Positions 14,101 to 26,246 of a DNA stretch of 64,000 nt are shown piece after piece. The notes under the pieces were generated by a model that was not told where the DNA came from, made no database searches, and saw nothing but the letters and a program-made list of their open reading frames with translations. How positions within the stretch are numbered: position 1 is the stretch's first letter; every line of letters starts with the position of its first letter. The position numbers were made by a program, and so were the translations under genes. Location: the NCBI GenBank assembly GCA_019925105.1, contig JAHGAU010000028.1, forward strand, positions 62,001-126,000, written 5' to 3'. The DNA comes from Niebla homalea. Lineage: Eukaryota; Ascomycota; Lecanoromycetes; Lecanorales; Ramalinaceae.

Positions 14101-15622
14101 CTGTATTTCCCTTTTAAACTAGAGTGGATTTTAATTATCTATTTTAATCTTCTCTACCTTCTATACGGGAGAGCCTTGAGGAGGGTGCCGTTAAATTAAG
14201 TAAATCTCGCGTCGGTAATTATTATAAATTACTATTGGTATTCTTAGTATATATACGATATAATTATTATTATAAGATATCTATCTCTGTTCTCTCTTAT
14301 TAATTCTTTCGATTAATTTTATTATTTACTTTTTCTTATTATTTATTCTCTTAATTTATTTTCTAGTTTTTTGATTCTTAATTATTTAATTTATAACTTA
14401 AAATAAAGGGCTTATTACGTCCGGTTAACGTATTATATAATTTACGGTTATTTCCCAGGAATTCTAAAAACTAATTTAGATTTCCGTAAGTAATTTAAAA
14501 CTTAATTATTATTTAAATAGCTTTTAACTTAATAATTTACGTTTTAATAAAAATATCTTTTTAAAAATATATACGATTATTTAAGCCTTATTAAGGAATC
14601 TTATTTTCATTATTTTTATCGTTAAAATATACGGTTTGGTTTAATTGCTCCGATAACTATTAAGGAGTTTTATATATTTATTAATATCGAAATACCCGGT
14701 ATTACTTATAAGTCTTAAAAGATTATTTATTTAGCATAAAATAGTTTTTAAAATTAATTTTACGTCTTTAAGGAATATATATAATACTCCGAACTAAATT
14801 AAAAAGTCTTACTTATAATAAACAAATTAATTACTCGGAATCGTCTTATAAGATTTACGGTTTAATTATTTAAAATAATTTAATGAAACTTATAATTTAA
14901 TCGGATTTAATTACTTATATTAACTTAATGAGTTTTATATTTCGGTTATTATAATCGTTAATTATTAAATAATAATTTTACGTTATTTAAGGTAACTAAT
15001 TTGTTTCTATTTTTTTTCTTTAATTACTTTAATTTCTTTTATTTTAAGAGAACGGCTTATATTAATATATAAGTCGTAATTTCCTTAACGTTAATTTAGA
15101 ATATCCGGTAATATATATAATTATTTCTTAATTAAAATTTAAGCTTATCGTTAATATAAAAAATATTATTATTTTTTTATAATTAAGGTATTTTAAAAAA
15201 GCTATCGTTTTTCTTTATTTCTTAATTTTTAATAATTAATAGTTAATTAATAAATATTAATAATATTTTACCGATACGTATAAACGGGGTCCCCGTATTG
15301 ATTACGGGTAATAATAAAAATGTCCGAATAAGGATATTTAAAAGGGGGTTATTTAAATACCCTTATTTTTTTTAATTTTAATATTTATTTAATAAGTAAA
15401 TAATAATTAAGAATATTCTATAAATATATATGAATTTATAGCCTATTACTTTTTATATATATATAATATAATAATAATAAAAATCGGTTTTCTATAATAT
15501 TTTCGTAGTTTTTATTACCGTTAATTAAGGAAAAGGTACGGTAGGTTATTTACGATTAAGTCGTATAATTAAACTGAATTCCCTAATATATATAAGTAAA
15601 TAAAAGCTTTCTTAAAACCGCC
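8125..15622. other. RIP-degraded interior of the LTR element, right part
   Basis: Strongly T-rich plus strand with essentially no CpA/TpG and no usable frame. A less mutated patch at about 14080-14300 (GGGAGAGCCTTGAGGAGGGT and neighbours) stands out but has no second copy that I could find in the window. It may be a regulatory part of the element or an old nested end. Confidence 0.6.
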
Positions 15623-15872
15623 AGAAAAAATAGGAAGGGATAAAAAAGTAAAAGTAATAAAATAGTAAATAATAATAAAATATAATTAAAGATAGGCCGT
15701 AGCCCTTATATAAGTTAATAAGGTATCGGTTGCTTACTATAATAATCCGTTATACCCTTTCTTTTTAAAGTATATATGAATCGATTCCACCCTTAATTAG
15801 CCCTTTTAGTGTTTCCCTTCCTTTATGCACCCATCCGTAAGTTTTGTGTTTTCCATACTCTCCCCCTTTCCA
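15623..15872 (-). repeat. LTR of the 989-15872 element (5' LTR in minus orientation)
   Basis: 250 bp matching 989-1238 and 34401-34650. Here the RIP pattern is opposite to the left LTR: the left half is heavily mutated, whereas 15790-15872 keeps normal words such as TTCCTTTATGCACCCATCCG. GGAGC follows at 15873-15877. Confidence 0.88.
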
Positions 15873-15877
15873 GGAGC

Positions 15878-17013
15878 TTTTACTACATATATAATATAAA
15901 AACCGACATCTTTTTTATGATAATTACGTTAAAATAATACGGAAAAGACCGATAAGACACTTATAGAACTAAGCAAATTAAACCTCTTAATTTATATATT
16001 TTTTAAGGAACTCCTAAAGAAAAGGGAGGATTACTTATTAAAGGTAATTAATTAAATAGCTTTACGAGCCGGATAATTTACTATTAAATAAACTTTAAAA
16101 AGGTTTCAAAAAATTCAAGTTAAATAAAGTCGGTTAATAATTAAAAGTATCCTTATATTAAGTAATAAGCTTATAAATAAGATTATAATAAGAAGCTAAG
16201 TATAACCGACGTATTTAAAGTATTTAATCTTAAATATAAAGATTGAAATATAAATAAAGTACTCTTATAGGCCCTTTATAAAGGTCTTTAAATAGGTTAA
16301 CTCGTTAAAAAACTATTTATAAGTTTTACCTAAATCCCTTATTTAATAATTATAACTTTATTTAACAACCGGCCTTAAATACTCCTTTTTATATCTTAAT
16401 TAATTACCGAATAAACGTATATAATCTTACCCTATCCAGACTATATATTCGGATAAAAACTCCCTTTTTAAGGTAACTATAAATTCCTCGGAAATACCTA
16501 TTTACAGTAATTTAAGTTCAACAAAGAAGAAAATCGTCCTTTCTTTAAAAATAAGCTTCGGCTTATATATTTCTTTTATTTTCTATAACGTTTATACCTC
16601 TTATACTTTTATGGTTATTACCGCTCTGCGTAAATAAGTCTATTACATAAATAACCAGCGAAAGGCCACTTATTATAATAAGTAAAATAAAAGAAAGAGA
16701 AAAAAGAGTTAAAAATTAAAATATTTATACCCAGAGTTAATTTATTTATTAACTTATTTATTATAATTCCACCGGGAAAAAAGAATCCCTCTTATGCCCC
16801 GTAATAAGCCCTTAAAGTAAATAAAGAGTGCGGTAGCTATAAAATATAGCTGGCCTATTCGCGGGGCCAATTAACTCTAGCACTTAAAGTAATAATATAG
16901 AATTTCACTAACGATAAAATTCAGGACGGGTGGCTTAATTATAGGTTACGTAAGTTATATATAAGGAAGAAAGAGAAAGCTAAGAACTAAGATATTTATA
17001 CCTAGAGTTAATC
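15878..17013. other. Relic DNA with a roughly 70-bp direct duplication
   Basis: Moderately RIP-mutated sequence without a gene. The segments at about 16692-16763 and 16968-17036 are imperfect copies: both run GAAAGAGAAA, then ATATTTATACC(C/T)AGAGTTAAT, then TTATTTATTAACTTATTTATTA. The right copy leads straight into the 12-bp minisatellite, so the duplication places a short stub of the same satellite about 275 bp upstream. A less mutated patch containing CGCGGGGCCAATTAACTC lies between them. Confidence 0.6.
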
Positions 17014-17401
17014 TATTTATTAACTTATTTATTAACTTATTTATTAACTTATTTATTAACTTATTTATTAACTTGTTTATTAACTTATTTATTAACTTGT
17101 TTATTAACTTGTTTATTAACTTATTTATTAACTTGTTTATTAACTTATTTATTAACTTATTTATTAACTTGTTTATTAACTTATTTATTAACTTGTTTAT
17201 TAACTTATTTATTAACTTGTTTATTAACTTATTTATTAACTTATTTATTAACTTATTTATTAACTTATTTATTAACTTATTTATTAACTTATTTATTAAC
17301 TTATTTATTAACTTATTTATTAACTTATTTATTAACTTATTTATTAACTTATTTATTAACTTATTTATTAACTTATTTATTAACTTATTTATTAACTTAT
17401 T
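17014..17401. repeat. 12-bp minisatellite, about 32 units
   Basis: Tandem array of the unit ATTTATTAACTT, with no indels noticed over about 388 bp. The only variation seen is A/G at one position (CTTATTT versus CTTGTTT). The G variants lie between about 17073 and 17222, in a partly alternating pattern, while the right half is uniform. One frame reads (Ile-Asn-Leu-Phe)n without a stop, but this is a by-product of the period being a multiple of three. The array ends exactly where the LINE tail starts. Confidence 0.95.
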
Positions 17402-20400
17402 TTGATTGATTGATTAATTGATTTATACTACGGATCTAGCTAAGCTAATTCCGGCGTTCCTTAATACTCGGCCATTTGGCCTTATTAATAACCGCAAAAA
17501 ACCCGATATCCATAACGTTAGGAATAAAAACCGGTATCCACCCAGCCTTTACTTACGTTTTAAGGGCTAAAAGCATTTACGGCTATTTAAAGAATAAAAA
17601 TCTATTTATACGTTTTTTTAAGAAAACCTATAATATTACGATTAAATTTACTTAAAAGTTACCCTTAAACTTATTATTTTTCCGTTACCTTACGGGTTTA
17701 TTTAATATTATAATTTTAAAATTCCGATTATATTATTAAATATCCTTACTAATATATATATTATTATTATTTTATTTATATAACTTTATTAACCGATATA
17801 ATATCGTTTTTTATGCCGTTCTAATATTTATAACCCTTTTAGCCCCCTGCTAAATATAGTTTTCCCGCCGTTACTTTTTACCCTTAGGTTAACGGCGAGG
17901 TTTCTTAATTAAATTTTCGATTATTTCCTCCATTTCCTTAACTAGGCCGAACTATAATAATAAGCCTATAGTTATTATAAATCTAGCGGCCGCCTTAATA
18001 CCCTTTTTACTTTTTATTAATAAGTATTTAACGATAATCGTTGGTCTTTATCCTTTTAATTAATCCCGGTTTAAGCTCCTTAAATAGTAAATAGGAGATT
18101 AATATGTATATAGCGTTTTACTTTTATTATTTATATTTATAATTAACGTTAATCCGGTTACCGGTGTATACGATAAAAAGGAAATAAATTAAGCCGTTTT
18201 TATTTATCCGGAGTTAAATTATTAATACGTTATCGTTTTTCCTTATAATCTTATAATACCGGAAATATTTATTAATAATTTTATTATTATTTAACGCTGG
18301 ATATTATTACCCTTAAAAGATTAATTTTTTATATTTATATTAACGCTTTATTTACCTTTTTATAATTTATAAGGTAATTATTATTAACTTTGCTTTTATG
18401 GTTTTTTTTTTTTTTGCCGCTTTTACTTTAAGTAAAAGTTTATATACTTTTACGTTAACTTCTTAAACGTAAATTAGGTTAACCTCTTTTTTAACTTACT
18501 CTAGTTTAACTTCCATAAGGGGGGTAAGTGCCGTTTCTTTATACTTTCTTATTTAAAGCCTTTTATAATTTTAATAAATACGTTTATTTTTTATTAACGT
18601 AACTAAGTTTATATCTTTTTTAAGTTTTACTTAAACGATTATTTAATTTAAGGCCAGCTTTATTAATAATATAAAAACCTTAGATTTTAATACCGGGATA
18701 AGAGTCGCTTTATATGCTTTATTTATTACTTTTAAATATCGGTTTTAAACCTTTTATAATTATTAAATAAGCTCTTTTTTATATTTAAGCGTATTTTTAA
18801 GTACGTATTAAATAGTTATTACGTATATTATCGTAAACTTTATAACCGCTTAATAAACGGTTTTAGCCTTTTATAAAATAACTCCTTATATTAATACTAT
18901 AAAATAAATAAGGCCCCTTTCCTATAAAATTATCTTCTTTTAAACCTTTTTTTATATAATCCTTTTAGTTTAATTTCTTATTAATTTATAAATTAAGTAC
19001 TTTAATATTAATTTCCGGTTTTACTATTATATTATTTAAGTTTATTATAATTATTATATTATATAGCTTTAAGCTTTTTATTATATAAATAAACTTATAC
19101 TTATACGGGATAAATTAAACCTTATATATTTTTATTTATTATAAGTAGACTTTATAAGCTTATTTTAACTTTAAATAGTTTATACGAGTAAACGTATTAT
19201 AAGCTAAAAAGTAAATATTATTAATAAAGCTTCTTACTTAAATTTTTTATTTCAGCTTTATTAAGTTTTTAATAAGCGGATTATTAAAGAATAAGAATAA
19301 GATTAAGGAAATAAATAACCTTTAAGGAATCCCTATTATCGCGGGCTTTATTATATTTATCTTTTATCCCAAATTAATTAACGTCGTTTAATTATTTAAG
19401 AAACTTTCTATCCAATTTATAAAGAAAGGTAAAACCCCCTTTTTCCGTAAATTATATAATAATCTTTAATAATTTACTTTATCGAACGTTTTTATAATAT
19501 TTAAGGAAAGAAAACTTATAACGTATTTCTTCCTATAATTTTATATTATATATATATTATTAATTAAGTTTTTAAGAACCGTTTCCGTTAACCGTCCTCT
19601 TTTTACTTTTATTTATTAATTAAGAAATAATTTATACTTTTTATATAGTTATTTAAGATCTTTATAATTACCGTCTTTAAAGCCTTCTTTAACATATAAA
19701 GGAATATTATAAGTTTATATAATTTTATCTTTAAATAATTTAACTTAACCGGTTTCTTAAAGATAATCGTTTTAACCTCCTTAAATTTATAAAGGTAATA
19801 TTTTATATTAAGGTAAGCTTAAAATAAATAAATAAAAACCTCTTTAAATAATAACGTTACTATAAATAAAAACTTATTTAATATACCGTTAAGTCCGAAA
19901 ACTTTATCCTTCTTTGGTTTATTAATCGTTTTAATTATTATCTTTTAAGTTATTATTTTACTTATTATTATTAATTTAAAATATATTATACCGTTAATAT
20001 CTATTAAGTTAACTTCCGGTAATAAAAGAAAAACGCCCCTTTAAGAGCCTTAATTTTGCCGTTAAAAGTATTTATTATTATACCGTTTAATCTTTTTAAA
20101 GGTAAAAATTTAAGGATAAATTTAAGTTTTTTATTTTATTTTTTATTATATTTTATTAACTTTTAAACGTTATAAAAGGAAACCGTTAAGTTATATATTA
20201 TAGCCCGGAAATATATTTATTTAACCTTCCGGATAATTTTTTCCTTTTCTTTTAAGCTTTTTTTAATTATTAAAGCGTTTCCCGGTTTTTATATTTAATA
20301 GCTTACTTTATAAGTACTTTTATTTTTATAATTATTTTTATATATTTTTTATTTTAATAAGTTTTAATTCTTTAAAACGGCTTTATTATTAAGATTATAA

Positions 20401-23169
20401 TATTAATTATTTTATTTAAAGCCTTTATTACCCGTTTTATAAAATAATTAATCTATTCCTTATTATTAAGCCGGGGACGCTTTATTAATTAAGATATTAT
20501 CTTTATTATTTTTATTAATATTTCGGTTTTTTTAACTATTTTTTACGTTCGTTTAAATAATAAAAACAGAGTTACATTAATAAACCAATTTAAGGTTATT
20601 TATATTAAAACGTAATCCGAATTATATTTTAAGTTTTTTTAAGGTTTATATATTATAATTAAGTTAATAATACCTTCTAAGCCGAATATTAAGTTAATTA
20701 TAATCTTAAGTTTACGGCTTTTTTATATAATAGCCCCTTTTAACGTTAATAACGTGAAATTAAATTATATAATAATTATTAATAACTCCTTAAATTTAAT
20801 ATAATTAATTATATAATTATGTTTATTCTATTAAATATAATAAAAATTAAAGTCCTTTATTAAGAAATACTTATTAAGTATAATTATAATATCCTTAAGT
20901 AACGGGATCGTAAAAATTTTTCTTATTAATTAATAGCGGATTATACGTATTATAAATATTTAAAGTACCCTTAATATCTTTTTTTTATATAATCCGGAAT
21001 ATATATAGGTTCCCTCCGTAATAAATAACGTTTTAGCTATTTATATTTAGTTTCTTATTAATAAAAAAGTATATCCGCGTTATTTTATTATCTTTAAAGG
21101 TTAAATAAAAACTATCTCCCGGGTTAATTAAAGAATAAATATACGGACTATATAATAACTTTTATATTACTATAATATCAATATCCTTTATTTCCTTAAA
21201 TTTAAATATCGGTATTATAACTTTAATTACTTTTTTATATATATTATATTATATTATTTTTAAAAACGTAAATATATTAAATATTAATATTTATCGGGCT
21301 TTTTTATTAACTTTTATTTATATAAACGGTTTTTCCTTAAGGTTAAGCGTTATTTATTTTAATTTTTTTATTACGATAATAATCCCGGTTAAGCGGCCGG
21401 CTTTAAGGGTTAATATTATTATAAGCTTTTTCTTTTTCGCGTTATTAATTACTACGTTTTACTTTTTCCGTTTAATAAACTCCGTTTATATTTTAAAACC
21501 GTTTTTAATTATTTTACCGGTTTAAATTTATATAAATTATAGCGTTAAATCTTAATTATTATCTTAATTTCTTTACGTTAGGTCTCCTTCATTTTTATTA
21601 TATATTATAAGTCTTATATTAAGTAATTATTATTATTATACGTTACGTATTTCGGCGCGTTTTTTATTAGGCTTTTTATTATTAAGTTAACGTATTTATA
21701 CGTATTATACCCTTTAATATATATTATATACTTCGTATTATTAAGGTACCTCGTAATAATATACCCGTATCCTTAATATTTAAAATATTAATAAATATCC
21801 GCTGTCCGGTTTTAAGGTTTTATTAATTTAAGGGATTTACCCTTTATTACCCTTTTATTAAGGATATCGTCGTATATCCTTATTAACGTTACGCTTAAGA
21901 TAACCGTAGAATATTTCTTTATATAATTAAAAACGTTTAATTTCTTTATTATAACGGAGAAGCTATAATCGATAATTTCTAATTTAAAGTAAAAAACCGT
22001 ATTCTCCTTTTTTATCCGCTTTAAAATAGTTTCCTTTTCTTCTTCCGTAAACCTTATTAAGTATATCCCGTTTATTATAATAATAAAGGATTACCTTAAT
22101 ACTTTTACCGTTTTATATTTCTTTTTACCGGTTTATTTCTTTAATTTCTTTAATTTTTTTTTTATTTTTAATAAAGCTATATTAAGGAAAATATCTTTAT
22201 TTTATAATTTATATACCGTAATAATTTATTCTATTAATAATTCTCTTATTATTTTAAACGCCTTTATTAATTATAATAAATTTATTTTTATTATTATATT
22301 TTTTTCCTTTTCACCCGATAATCGTATAATTATTATTTTTATTTTCCTTAACGTTACTGTTTTTTTTCCCGCCTTTACCTCTTTTATTATTAATGCCGGT
22401 ATTACCCTTATAACTTTTATTATTTAACTTATCCCCGCTCCCTTCTTTAAAGCCTTTCCCGTTACTTTTTTACTTTATATATATCCTTTTTATTTCTTTT
22501 TATTTCCGTTTACCGGTGTTTTTATTACCGTTTTTTAAGCTCTGTATAACCTCTTTAATTTTTTTAAATTTCTCCCCGTTTTTATGTAAAAGTTTCTTAT
22601 TTTTTATAGCCCGATTTATAGTATTAATTAGGTCTTTAACATAATATCCTTTTATATAGTTATAAAAAGGCCTTTTAACGCCCTTATTGCTTCCTCCCCT
22701 TTTATTTTTCCCTTATATATCCGGTAATTATTTCTTTTCGTAATTTATTCTTATTTATTTAATATTTCTTTATTTTTATTTAATTTTCTCTTAATTCATA
22801 TATACTTAATAAAACCTTTTACGCCTCCGTTTATCCCTTATCCGTCCCCGCGTATTATCCTTATCCTTTTTACCCTTTATTTATTATTTTTTATAATAAT
22901 ACCTTTACGTATTATATACGTTCCTTTATATGTATCTTATTAATTATAAGCTTTTTATTTAATTTAAGGCCTTTTTATCTTGTATTTATTGTATCATTTA
23001 TATAACTTATTACCGTTCCTATTAACTTAGGCTGCTTGCCCTTCCTCCCTTTTTACCTTTATTATTCCGCTTCCGCTTATCGTATTTAAGGTATTATTCT
23101 TATTATCACTTAAGCTATACACACGTATATCGTTTCTGACCTCTGGGGTCCCGTTGTTCGTCGCCATCC
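17402..23169 (-). mobile_element. LINE (non-LTR retrotransposon, Tad1-like), copy 1, RIP-inactivated
   Basis: About 5.77 kb, aligning along its whole length with 52337-58115. There are no LTRs. The 3' end on the minus strand is a short simple-repeat tail, (ATCA)n-like, at 17402-17427. The 5' end carries an ATG at 23167-23165 followed by MATNNGTPEV and about 50 further codons to the first stop, taken as the start of ORF1 (gag-like). Within the ORF2 region the minus strand at about 18658-18728 still reads AYKATLIPVLKSK followed by hydrophobic residues; this resembles the GAYKATPIPVLEAE-type block that follows the reverse transcriptase of fungal Tad1-clade LINEs as I remember it. The two ends are less mutated than the middle. 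I found no clear target duplication, and the right flank does not match the 5' leader of copy 2, so this copy may begin a few bases upstream of the ATG. Confidence 0.82.
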
Positions 23170-23385
23170 AAATAAAAATATCATATTATAAGGTATAATA
23201 TATCTTTTAACGCTTACTTTATTATTATTACCGTTATCGCCGCTTTTAAACTGCTTACCTTTATTACTCTTATAGTCTTTTTAAGCCTTATTACCTTAAA
23301 TCCTTATATTAATATCCTTATAGGTTAATAACTTATTAATAAGTAACTTAGATTCTAATATAAATAGGACTTTAAGCAGGGGAAG
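23170..23385. other. Short relic segment between LINE copy 1 and a miniature LTR element
   Basis: About 216 bp of AT-rich sequence, no feature recognised. It ends in GATAA (23386-23390), the target duplication of the next element. Confidence 0.5.
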
Positions 23386-23390
23386 GATAA

Positions 23391-23574
23391 TGTTATAGGC
23401 AAAGGCCATTACCAAGACCTTTACGGGCATTAAGGCTTAAAGGGGTATAGCGGATGCCCGGTGCTTGGCGTATACTTATATTTCACCCCTTTATAGTACC
23501 TATATAGATTATAATCCATATACTTACCACCTACTTTTATAGTGCATTTACTTAATACCTATAGGTGCTTAATA
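23391..23574 (+). repeat. 5' LTR of the 23391-24838 element
   Basis: 184 bp. It shares AAGACCTTTACGGGCATTAA and GGATGCCCGGTGCTTGGCGT with 24655-24838; the differences are mostly transitions of RIP type. Confidence 0.85.
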
Positions 23575-24654
23575 AATGGTAACAATAGGACAAGTTCTTT
23601 TACTTAATAATTAATATAGAGCTTACGATTACCTTTATATATCCTATTCTTTCATAGATAAAGTAAGTACAAGTCATTTATTACTTAATCTTTTACCACC
23701 GTAGATCCTTTTAATAAGATATTTATGAAACCGATAATATTTTTAGTAAGAGCTTTATCCTTATTTTTATTCTTATCCTTATCCTTAACGTACGTATTAA
23801 TACTTAAATCGACTTTTATATTATTTTAAACCCTACCTTTCTTATTAAAACCTTACCTTACCGTTTATAACCTCTATATAAGATTTATACCTCTTAAATC
23901 TCTTATTAAGCCGTTACCCTTATTTAAAGTATTACTACCACGGATCCTTCCCACTATAATACTTAAAGACTTATACCGTAAATTTGGACTATTATTATTA
24001 CCTTTACCTCAGAAAGAGCCTTTGGCTATTATTATCTTAAAAATTATAAACGCAATAATAAAGCTATAAAGGTTTCTTATTTTTACCTTTATTTAATTAC
24101 ATAAAGAACTTCTTTTACCGCTTTTACCTTTTACTATAATATAAATAAACTTTAAATATATATTTACGGTAAATTTACCGGATTAAGTAATATATACCGT
24201 TTATAAAGTTACGTTATAGGAATAAATTACAATAAACGTAATCCGCTTTTATTATAAGTCGATTTACTTATACCACTGGCTCGAGTAAGCCGTATTAAAG
24301 GTTAAAACGTAAAGCTCGGACCACGGTCTATGGATACTCACCCGGTTAAACCACGGATATCACGGATTTATCACGGATTTGAACGATTTAGCTTACTTAT
24401 AAAACACTTAAATCCACGATTATTTCCCGGGTAAAATCGCGATAACTGCCTGGCTTATAGTTTTTTTAACTGGTTTTTCGACTTTATTATTACTATACCC
24501 TTTTAATGCGCCGTTACCTCGTATTGTTTTTACTTCTTTAATTTTCTCGGCGCTTGATATACTTATTCTCTAGCTTCGGAGCCGCTTTTATTTATAAGGT
24601 TATCAACCTCGTTATCGCTATGTAAACGTAGTATTTTTCCTTTTTTAATATATT

Positions 24655-24838
24655 AATTATAGGTAAAGGCTATTGCCAAGACCTTTACGGGCATTAAGGC
24701 CTAAAGGGGTATAATGGATGCCCGGTGCTTGGCGTATACTTATATTTCACCCCTTTATAGCACCTATATAGATCATAATTCATACACTTACGACCCACTT
24801 TTACAGTGCATTTACTTAACACCCATAGGTGCTTAACA
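24655..24838 (+). repeat. 3' LTR of the 23391-24838 element
   Basis: 184 bp, same length as its partner; ends CTTAACA followed by GATAA. The first base is A where the partner has T. Confidence 0.85.
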
Positions 24839-24843
24839 GATAA

Positions 24844-25974
24844 TAAGTAGATTATCGATTACCGGGGCCTTAAATTACGGACCGTTATTTACTACCGTGA
24901 AACTTTAAAGAGACGGGAGATATATATATTATTTATACTGAAGTTAGCCGGCTTAAAGTTATCCTTAACTACGTCGTTCTCTTTATTAAGGAATACTTAT
25001 TGAAATATAAATCCGGACGCTTACTTGATTAAGATCTAATAAATTCTTTTTAATAAATTTAATATTAAAGATTTTAATTAAACGGGCGGTCGTTATATAT
25101 TTTAAAAGCTTAATATTATAAGGAAGAAAATTAAGTATATTATTATGAAGAAAGATTTTGAGTTCCAAAAAAAATCATTTTTATATATAAATAACTTAGG
25201 GCGAGCGTAACGAAATGGCATTTTTACGTACGGAAGATAAACTATAGAATAATTAAATATTTAAAAATGGGGAACGACTTTAATTAAGAGCCTTTAAGCT
25301 TTATCCGGTAAGTTATATAATTAATATAAATAGAATAATAATAAATATTTAATAATTTATTAATACCTATAATTTAACTTAATTAAGCCGAATTACCATA
25401 TAAGGCCAATGAAAAAGGGTTATAGGGATTTAACGTTAAAAAGTTAAGGTTAAGAATAAATAAGGTTAGTCCGAAAAATAATATAATAAAGAACTTAAAA
25501 TAATTATTGACGTTAAGAATAATAAAATTATATAATCGGGGCGGTTTGCCCCCAATGAAGCTTAATACGGCTTAATAAAAATCCTTGTTATAGGTTATAA
25601 TAATTACTAAAAAAATCCTTAACGGAAATAACAGGTTAAGGGCTTAAAGTATTTATTAATCTTAATTAAATTGATATAAAAACTCAATCGTAATATTAAG
25701 GTAAATAATTATAAAGGAAAGGTTTTTATTTAAATCGGGTTAACTTCTAAGGTAAATTAAGTTTAATTTAACCGGTTATAGTTCCCTTTTCCTTTTTAAA
25801 ATTAAAACAATAAGTTTAAAATAAGTATAAATATTAAGAACCATACTTTAACGATTAATACTAAGAAACGCCGAAATTAACTTAATAGCTAGACTCGTAT
25901 ATAAACATATTAATCAATTAATATAAATAAGTTAATATAAACTTTATAAATTGGTTTTCGTTAACGGAATAATA
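24844..25974. other. RIP-degraded relic DNA
   Basis: About 1.1 kb, AT-rich. There are a few less mutated words (for example ATTACCGGGGCC near the left edge), but no gene, repeat end or second copy could be recognised. A 60-codon minus frame at 24986-25168 has the composition of noise. Confidence 0.55.
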
Positions 25975-25979
25975 AATAA

Positions 25980-26230
25980 TGATAAGGGCCGTGCTTAGAA
26001 TGAGATCACAAGGGTATATATTGATTGAAAGAATAACTATAAAGAGTAAAAGTATTAATACTAATTAAAAAGGCCTTTTATCAATATGCGCCAAGTTACC
26101 TTACCTTTTATAATTAATAACCGGGATAAACGACCCGAGTATTCTACTTATATATTATTATTATAATACTTATAATTTATTTACTAAGTGTATTATTTAA
26201 TAGCCTTTATAAGTTAATATATTTTTAATA
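25980..26230 (-). repeat. LTR of the 25980-39224 element (left)
   Basis: 251 bp, starts TGATAAGGGCCGTGCTTAGA, ends TTTTTAATA. It is strongly mutated towards its right end compared with the other copy. Confidence 0.84.
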
Positions 26231-26246
26231 TTTTTTTCCCCCTAAA

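Larger units (their letters stand above)
989..15872 (-). mobile_element. LTR retrotransposon with 250-bp LTRs, RIP-inactivated, carrying a nested insertion
   Basis: Two direct repeats of exactly 250 bp (989-1238 and 15623-15872) bound the element. GGAGC occurs immediately outside both ends (984-988 and 15873-15877), a 5-bp target-site duplication that ties the two distant repeats to one insertion. Minus orientation is inferred from three signs. The LTRs read TG...CT on that strand. A purine run (reverse complement of 1239-1250, ending AGAGGGAAC) sits next to the right-hand LTR in that orientation, as a polypurine tract should. TGGCGGTTTTAAG abuts the other LTR, like a primer-binding site. The plus strand is also T-rich, as expected for the non-coding strand of a retrotransposon. 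Without the 6626-8119 insertion the element is about 13.4 kb, long for a fungal LTR element, so further unresolved nested material is likely. No gag or pol frame survives, and Gypsy versus Copia cannot be decided. Confidence 0.85.
23391..24838 (+). mobile_element. Miniature LTR retrotransposon (TRIM-like), partly RIP-mutated
   Basis: 1,448 bp bounded by two 184-bp direct repeats (23391-23574 and 24655-24838), with GATAA on both sides (23386-23390, 24839-24843). The LTR begins TGTTATAGG and ends GCTTAACA (left copy GCTTAATA, a C-to-T change). Two bases inside the left LTR lies TGGTAACAATAGGAC, which looks like a tRNA primer-binding site and gives the plus orientation. The 1,080-bp interior holds no frame of note. 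Its left part is heavily mutated, while about 24270-24560 keeps near-normal composition. No obvious polypurine tract precedes the right LTR. Confidence 0.82.

Noticed and set aside
17014..17401. CRISPR array
   Set aside because: The repeat is a contiguous 12-bp tandem array with no spacers, in a eukaryotic context.
17073..17405. 110-codon plus frame of repeated Ile-Asn-Leu-Phe
   Set aside because: It is only the 12-bp minisatellite read in frame; it starts at TTG and has no independent evidence of translation.
24986..25168. 60-codon minus frame
   Set aside because: Same reasoning: Ile/Lys/Asn/Leu-rich noise in AT-rich sequence.
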